Shown: piece after piece, positions 59,829-64,000 of the stretch | Layout of the letters: each line of letters starts with the position of its first letter | Position numbering within the stretch: the first letter of the stretch is position 1 | Assembly: GCF_013423485.1 (NCBI RefSeq) | Contig: NZ_JABFFR010000051.1 | Location: 1-64,000, forward strand | Reading direction: 5' to 3' | Length of the DNA: 64,000 bases | Source of the DNA: Azospirillum oleiclasticum | Lineage (GTDB): Bacteria > Pseudomonadota > Alphaproteobacteria > Azospirillales > Azospirillaceae | Program-made: the position numbers and the translations under genes | The notes under the pieces: generated by a model | Seen by the model: the letters and a program-made list of their open reading frames with translations, nothing else | What the model was told of the DNA's origin: nothing | Database searches by the model: none

Positions 59829-61007
59829 ATGTCCGCCACGCACGACACGATCCAGCGCAGCATCCTCCGTCACATGCACGGCGGCGTGTTCACGCTCGAC
59901 CTCCAGGGCCGCGTGACCACCTTCAACCCGGCGGCGGCCCGCATCCTGGGCATCGACGAGGCCACGGCACCCGGCCGGCTGTTCGCGGACCTGTTCATCG
60001 GCGACGCTCTGAACGACGGCTTCGTGCAGGCGGTGATCGACGCCATCTACGACCCGCAGCGCCTGCACGAGCGCAACGTGGCCTACCACCGCGGCGGTGT
60101 CCGGCGCTTCCTGAAGATGCGCGTCTCCTTCCTGTGGATCGGGGAGGAGACGGGCTCGCCGGTGAAGGCCGGCATCATCGCGCTGTTCTCCGACGTGACC
60201 GAGCATCACGAATCGGAGGAGGCGCTGAACCGTCTGACCCGCGAACTGGAAACCCGCGTCGAGGACGCCACCCGCCGCATCCGCGACCAGAACAGCGAGC
60301 TGACCGCCCTCAACGACACCAAGAACCGGCTGTTCACCATCATCGCCCACGACCTGCGCGGGCCGTTCGGAACGCTGCGCGAGTATCTGCGCATGCTCTA
60401 CGCCGACCAGCAGTCGGCGGACGGCGGCCCCGGCCGGTCGGAACAGAGCGAGTTCCTGCTGCACGCCCTGATGGCCGCCGATCAGGGCTTCAGCCTGCTC
60501 GACAACCTGCTGGACTGGACCCGCCTGCAGATGGACCGCATCGTCTTCCAGCCGGAGCCGGTGCGGCTGAAGCCGCTGGTGCAGAACGCGCTGGACGTCC
60601 AGTCCGGTGCCGCCGTGCAGAAGGGCGTCGCGCTGTTCAACACGGTGGGCAACGTCGCCGCCGTGATCGACCGGGCGATGATCGGCACCGTGGTGCGCAA
60701 TCTGGTCGCCAACGCCGTGAAGTTCACCCCGGCCGGCGGACGGGTCACCGTCGGAGCCGGCATCGCCGACGAGGGGGTGGTGGAGGTCAGCGTCGCCGAC
60801 ACCGGCGTCGGCATGCGGCCCGACCGGCTGGCCGGCCTGTTCGCCGACGGCGCCACCCTGTCCACCCGCGGCACGCGGGGCGAATCGGGCACCGGCCTCG
60901 GCCTCCTGCTGTGCGGCGATTTCGTCAAGCGGCACGGCGGCCGGCTGTGGGCGGACAGCGCACCGGGCGTCGGTTCGGTCTTCCGCTTCACCGTACCCGC
61001 GGCGTGA
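59829..61007 (+). CDS. PAS-domain sensor histidine kinase, soluble
   Basis: The 392-residue protein has an N-terminal PAS domain (GGVFTLDLQGRVTTFNPAAA, about 17-125), a coiled-coil linker (130-165), a HisKA segment with the phospho-His in IIAHDLRGPFG, and an HATPase_c domain (NLVANAVKFTPAGG, GTGLGLLLCGDFVKRHGG). No membrane segment. No response regulator is adjacent on this strand. The ATG at 59829 fits the PAS start. Confidence 0.9.
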   Translation: MSATHDTIQRSILRHMHGGVFTLDLQGRVTTFNPAAARILGIDEATAPGRLFADLFIGDALNDGFVQAVIDAIYDPQRLHERNVAYHRGGVRRFLKMRVSFLWIGEETGSPVKAGIIALFSDVTEHHESEEALNRLTRELETRVEDATRRIRDQNSELTALNDTKNRLFTIIAHDLRGPFGTLREYLRMLYADQQSADGGPGRSEQSEFLLHALMAADQGFSLLDNLLDWTRLQMDRIVFQPEPVRLKPLVQNALDVQSGAAVQKGVALFNTVGNVAAVIDRAMIGTVVRNLVANAVKFTPAGGRVTVGAGIADEGVVEVSVADTGVGMRPDRLAGLFADGATLSTRGTRGESGTGLGLLLCGDFVKRHGGRLWADSAPGVGSVFRFTVPAA

Positions 61008-61079
61008 AGCGACCGCGCCCGACTGCGACTCCGGGTCCGATGGGCGGGGCCGTCCGATCCGGCTAATCTGTACACCATT

Positions 61080-61120
61080 GATCGGCTGCCGGCGATTGGC
61101 GGCTGCCGATCGGCTGCCGG
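61080..61120. repeat. 13-bp direct repeat upstream of the FliL-like gene
   Basis: GATCGGCTGCCGG occurs at 61080-61092 and 61108-61120, with a partial third copy between. It lies in the 132-bp gap before the FliL-like gene. Possibly a regulatory repeat or a slippage product. Confidence 0.5.
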
Positions 61121-61139
61121 CTCCGGCCGGGAGGTCGCC

Positions 61140-61613
61140 ATGATGCGCCAACCCATGCGTGCGGCACCGCCACTGCATCCCCTGCCCACCAGCGAACACC
61201 GCGATCCGGTGGGCTTTCTGGTCATCGTCTTCTCGGTCCTTCTGGCGCTGACCCTGCTCGGCGGCGGCTATGTCGCGTGGCACGCACCGCGCTGGGCGGT
61301 GGAGGCGCGGATGGGGCCGGCCCCGCCCTACGCCCTGCTGCCCGACATGAGCCTCACGCTCGGCGAAGGCCGGGTCGTCGATCTCCGCGTGCGGGTGGAG
61401 ATGGCGAAGCGCTCGGACCTGCCGGCCGTCAACGCGCGCGCCGACCGCATCGCCGACCGGCTGGTCGACCGTATGGCGGAGCTCGAACCCGCCGACCTCC
61501 AGGGCGTCGAGGGCGCCGGCCGGGTCAAGCGCGCGGTGGAGGCGGCCGTGGAGCGGGAACTGCGCGGCACCACCGTCCGGAAGGTCCTGGTGGATGTCAT
61601 GATCGTGCGTTGA
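61140..61613 (+). CDS. FliL-like membrane protein
   Basis: The 157-residue protein has one membrane helix at about 26-47 and a periplasmic domain ending in TVRKVLVDVMIVR, the typical C-terminal strand of FliL. FliL proteins support stator function at the flagellar motor. No other flagellar gene is near, so a paralogue is likely. The ATG follows GGGAGG by six bases. Confidence 0.7.
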   Translation: MMRQPMRAAPPLHPLPTSEHRDPVGFLVIVFSVLLALTLLGGGYVAWHAPRWAVEARMGPAPPYALLPDMSLTLGEGRVVDLRVRVEMAKRSDLPAVNARADRIADRLVDRMAELEPADLQGVEGAGRVKRAVEAAVERELRGTTVRKVLVDVMIVR

Positions 61614-61793
61614 CACCCCATCGCGGTAGGCGACCGGTTGGCCCTCCGCGCCAAGGGGATGGCCCCGGACGCGCCGCGCCGGCGGTGGAACCTTGCCGCA
61701 TCCGGTTCGTTTCCCGACACACCTCACCGAAGGTGGGCGCCGCGAAGGCTGGCGCCGCAACGGCGGAACGGACAAGAGACGAGGCCGGCAGGT

Positions 61794-62888
61794 ATGGGTA
61801 AGGGAGAGGATGGCGCGGTTCGCGTCGCGATCGTCGGGGTCGGCAACTGCGCCTCGGCGCTGGTGCAGGGCGTGCGGCATTACCGCGACGCGCCGGACGA
61901 CGCGGACGTTCCCGGTCTGATGCATGTGCGGCTCGGTGGCTACCACGTGCGCGACGTCGTGTTCTCCGCCGCTTTCGACGTGTCGGCCGCCAAGGTCGGC
62001 CACGACCTGTCCGACGCCATCGCCGCTTCACCCAACAACACCATCCGCTTCGCCGAGGTTCCGCACCAGGGCGTTCCCGTCCACCGCGGGCCGACCTTCG
62101 ACGGGCTCGGCCGCTATCTCGACGGCGTCGTGACCGAATCCCCGCGGGAACCGGACGACGTCGCCGCCATCCTCAAGCGCACACGCACCGACGTGCTCGT
62201 CTCCTACCTGCCCGTGGGATCGGAGCAGGCGACGCGCTGGTACGCCGAGCGCGCGCTGGAGGCCGGCTGCGCCTTCGTCAACTGCATTCCCGTATTCATC
62301 GCCTCCGACCCGGCCTGGGCGCGGCGCTTCTCCGAGCGGCGCCTGCCGATCATCGGCGACGACATCAAGTCGCAGGTCGGCGCCACCATCGTGCACCGCG
62401 TGCTCGCCAACCTGTTCCGGCAGCGCGGGGTGCGGCTGGAGCGTACCTACCAGCTCAATTTCGGCGGCAACACCGACTTCCTGAACATGCTGGAGCGGGA
62501 ACGGCTGGAGTCGAAGAAGATCTCCAAGACCCAGGCGGTCACCAGCCAGGTCGGGCACGAAATGCCGGTGGACGACTGCCACATCGGCCCGTCCGACCAT
62601 GTGCCCTGGCTGACCGACCGCAAGTTCGCCCACATCCGTCTGGAGGGCACCGCCTTCGGCGATGTCCCGCTGTCGGTCGACCTGAAGCTGGAGGTGTGGG
62701 ACAGCCCCAATTCCGCCGGCGTGGTGATCGACGCCGTGCGCTGCGCCAAGCTGGCGCTCGACCGCGGCATCGGCGGGCCGCTGGAGGGGCCCGCGGCCTA
62801 CTTCATGAAGTCCCCGCCGGTGCAGTTCACCGACACGGAGGCGGAGCTGCGCACCGAACGCTTCATCCGGACCGGCGACCCCTGCTGA
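61794..62888 (+). CDS. inositol-3-phosphate synthase (bacterial type)
   Basis: Makes 1L-myo-inositol-3-phosphate from glucose-6-phosphate with bound NAD. The 364-residue protein has the NAD loop VAIVGVGNCASALVQG, the segment GDDIKSQVGATIVHR and QLNFGGNTDFLNM, and matches the short bacterial (mycobacterial-like) enzyme rather than the 500-residue eukaryotic one. The ATG at 61794 places the NAD loop near the N terminus; the upstream in-frame sequence is Arg-rich and not family-like. It heads a three-gene run. Confidence 0.92.
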   Translation: MGKGEDGAVRVAIVGVGNCASALVQGVRHYRDAPDDADVPGLMHVRLGGYHVRDVVFSAAFDVSAAKVGHDLSDAIAASPNNTIRFAEVPHQGVPVHRGPTFDGLGRYLDGVVTESPREPDDVAAILKRTRTDVLVSYLPVGSEQATRWYAERALEAGCAFVNCIPVFIASDPAWARRFSERRLPIIGDDIKSQVGATIVHRVLANLFRQRGVRLERTYQLNFGGNTDFLNMLERERLESKKISKTQAVTSQVGHEMPVDDCHIGPSDHVPWLTDRKFAHIRLEGTAFGDVPLSVDLKLEVWDSPNSAGVVIDAVRCAKLALDRGIGGPLEGPAAYFMKSPPVQFTDTEAELRTERFIRTGDPC

Positions 62889-62904
62889 GCGGGAGCGGCG
62901 GGCG

Positions 62905-63528
62905 ATGGCCCTCTTCCACCTCGTGCGGCACGCCGACCATGGGCTGATCGGCCGCGTGCTGGCCGGTCGCATGGCCGGCGTCGGGCTGGACGGCGACGGC
63001 CCCGCGCAGGCCCGCCGCCTCGCCCGGCATTTCGCCGGCCAGGGGGTTGACGCCGTGCACGCCAGCCCGCTGGAACGCACCATGCAGACCGCCCGGCCCA
63101 TCGCCGCCGCCTGCGGCGTGCCGCTCCACGCAGCGGAGTCCTTGCTGGAGCTGGATTTCGGCAAGTGGACCGGGCGGAGCTTCGCCGAGCTCGACGGGCA
63201 ACCGGACTGGCAGCGGTGGAACGGCGCGCGCAGCCAGACCCGCCCGCCCGGCGGCGAAAGCATGGTGGCGGTGCAGGCGCGGACCTGCGGCTTCATCAAC
63301 GACCTCGCGAACGCGCACCCCGACGGCCGCTTCGTCCTGGTCAGCCACGCCGACGTCATACGCGCGGTGCTCGCCTATTACCTCGGGGCTCCCATCGACC
63401 TGTTCCTTCGGGTGGAGGTCTCTCCCGCCTCGGTGAGTGTTCTCAGCATGGACGGCTGGACTCCCCGCCTGCTGGGGATCAACCACACCGTTGCTTCCGA
63501 CGCATCAAACCGGTCAGCCGCACCATGA
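62905..63528 (+). CDS. histidine phosphatase family protein
   Basis: The 207-residue phosphoglycerate-mutase-like enzyme has the catalytic His in LVRHADHG (RHA rather than RHG) and the second His in LVSHADVIRA, with the acid in LLELDFGKW. Located 16 bases after inositol-3-phosphate synthase, it could dephosphorylate inositol phosphate or a sugar phosphate of the same pathway; this is inferred from context. Confidence 0.85.
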   Translation: MALFHLVRHADHGLIGRVLAGRMAGVGLDGDGPAQARRLARHFAGQGVDAVHASPLERTMQTARPIAAACGVPLHAAESLLELDFGKWTGRSFAELDGQPDWQRWNGARSQTRPPGGESMVAVQARTCGFINDLANAHPDGRFVLVSHADVIRAVLAYYLGAPIDLFLRVEVSPASVSVLSMDGWTPRLLGINHTVASDASNRSAAP

Positions 63529-64000
63529 AGTTCGCGATCTTCGGCCTCACCATCAGCTCCTCCTGGGGGAACGGCCACGCCACGCTGTGGCGCGGGCTCG
63601 TCAACGCCCTGGTGCGGCGCGGCCACCGCGTCGTGTTCTTCGAACGCGACGTGCCGTATTACCGGGACCAGCGCGACCTGTGGGAGATCCCCGGCGGCGA
63701 ACTGGTGCTCTACACGGACTGGGACAGCGTGCGCGCCGACGCCGGGCGCCACGCCGACGAGGCGGACGCCGCCATCGTGACCTCCTACTGCCCCGACGGT
63801 GTGGCCGCCTGCGATCTCGTGCTGGGCTCCACCGCGCGCCGCAAGGTGTTCTACGACCTCGACACGCCGGTGACCCTGTCCGCCCTGACGCGCGGCGAGC
63901 GCCCGCCCTACCTGCCGTCCTATGGGCTGAAGCCCTTCGACCTCGTGCTCAGCTTCACCGGCGGGCGGGCGCTGGAGGAGCTGAAGCGGCGGCTCGGCGC
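63525..64000 (+). CDS. CgeB-like glycosyltransferase, 5' part
   Basis: The visible 158 codons begin MKFAIFGLTISSSWGNGHAT and continue with RGHRVVFFERDVPYY, a GT-B N-terminal domain like CgeB/Spore_maturation glycosyltransferases. The ATG overlaps the phosphatase stop as ATGA. The C-terminal donor domain lies outside the window. Coupling to the inositol gene suggests an inositol-containing glycan or lipid. Confidence 0.8.
   Translation, partial: MKFAIFGLTISSSWGNGHATLWRGLVNALVRRGHRVVFFERDVPYYRDQRDLWEIPGGELVLYTDWDSVRADAGRHADEADAAIVTSYCPDGVAACDLVLGSTARRKVFYDLDTPVTLSALTRGERPPYLPSYGLKPFDLVLSFTGGRALEELKRRLG

Noticed and set aside
59772..62003. 743-codon minus-strand frame
   Set aside because: Antisense to the PAS kinase, FliL-like and inositol synthase genes, all well supported.
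1..64000. CRISPR arrays, rRNA, tRNA, insertion sequences
   Set aside because: No regularly spaced repeats, no cloverleaf with TTCGA arm, no transposase or terminal repeats were seen by eye. A tRNAscan or ISfinder search could still find something missed.

Overview
The window is a stretch of a very GC-rich alphaproteobacterial chromosome (about 70% G+C by eye). Gene content and order (yacG-rng-maf-infA, UPF0262-hisD-hisG, uvrC-pgsA-mobB, ubiA and ubiD, UvrC-type and ETF-methyltransferase housekeeping genes, many stand-alone receivers and sensor kinases, a soluble globin chemoreceptor) fit Rhodospirillales, most likely an Azospirillum relative. That is inferred from gene content, not from a search. 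No rRNA, tRNA, CRISPR array, insertion sequence or phage was recognised. Coding density is about 90%.

Layout. 1-6.6 kb: a minus-strand housekeeping run: yacG, RNase E/G, maf, infA, an SLT-domain protein, a low-Mr phosphatase, UPF0262, hisD and hisG (probable TTG start). 6.7-9.2 kb: a lone receiver behind an FNR/FixK-type box, then a Tat-exported multicopper oxidase with a small Cys/His exported protein. 9.2-16 kb: an aminotransferase, miaA, serB, an exported Ala-rich protein and a hybrid histidine kinase. 16-26.4 kb: ubiA, a CHAP protein, an ETF-beta methyltransferase-like enzyme, a receiver, ubiD, a phosphoribosyltransferase, a glycosyltransferase, mobB, pgsA and uvrC. 26.4-26.8 kb: an AT-rich gap with three DnaA-box-like 9-mers. 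26.8-35.9 kb: a Thermus-type isocitrate dehydrogenase divergent from a LysR regulator, an SDR, a P-loop protein, metA (acetyl-type), a PQQ-type sugar dehydrogenase, a phytanoyl-CoA-dioxygenase-like protein and an IclR regulator. 36-39 kb: a divergent ClC channel and an exported protein.

39-43.7 kb: a complete branched-chain-amino-acid-type ABC transporter (LivF, a LivM-LivG fusion, LivH, binding protein). Its leader is a clear TPP (THI-box) riboswitch followed by a hairpin that covers the Shine-Dalgarno sequence. Thiamine-responsive control of a Liv-type importer points to uptake of thiamine or a precursor and is the most interesting observation here. 43.8-46.5 kb: a STAS protein and a globin-MCP-PilZ receptor.

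46.5-55 kb: a long minus-strand nucleoside-salvage operon (two nucleoside ABC permeases, cdd, punA, deoC, deoA, an EamA transporter). Two foreign-looking inserts interrupt it in the sense direction: a very AT-rich gene for a two-TM coiled-coil protein between the permeases and cdd, and a two-gene islet (CHAT caspase-like protease plus an unknown partner) between deoC and deoA. 55-64 kb: a methyltransferase, an atypical receiver, glgX, a PAS histidine kinase, a FliL-like protein, and the start of a cluster with bacterial inositol-3-phosphate synthase, a histidine phosphatase and a CgeB-like glycosyltransferase that runs off the end.
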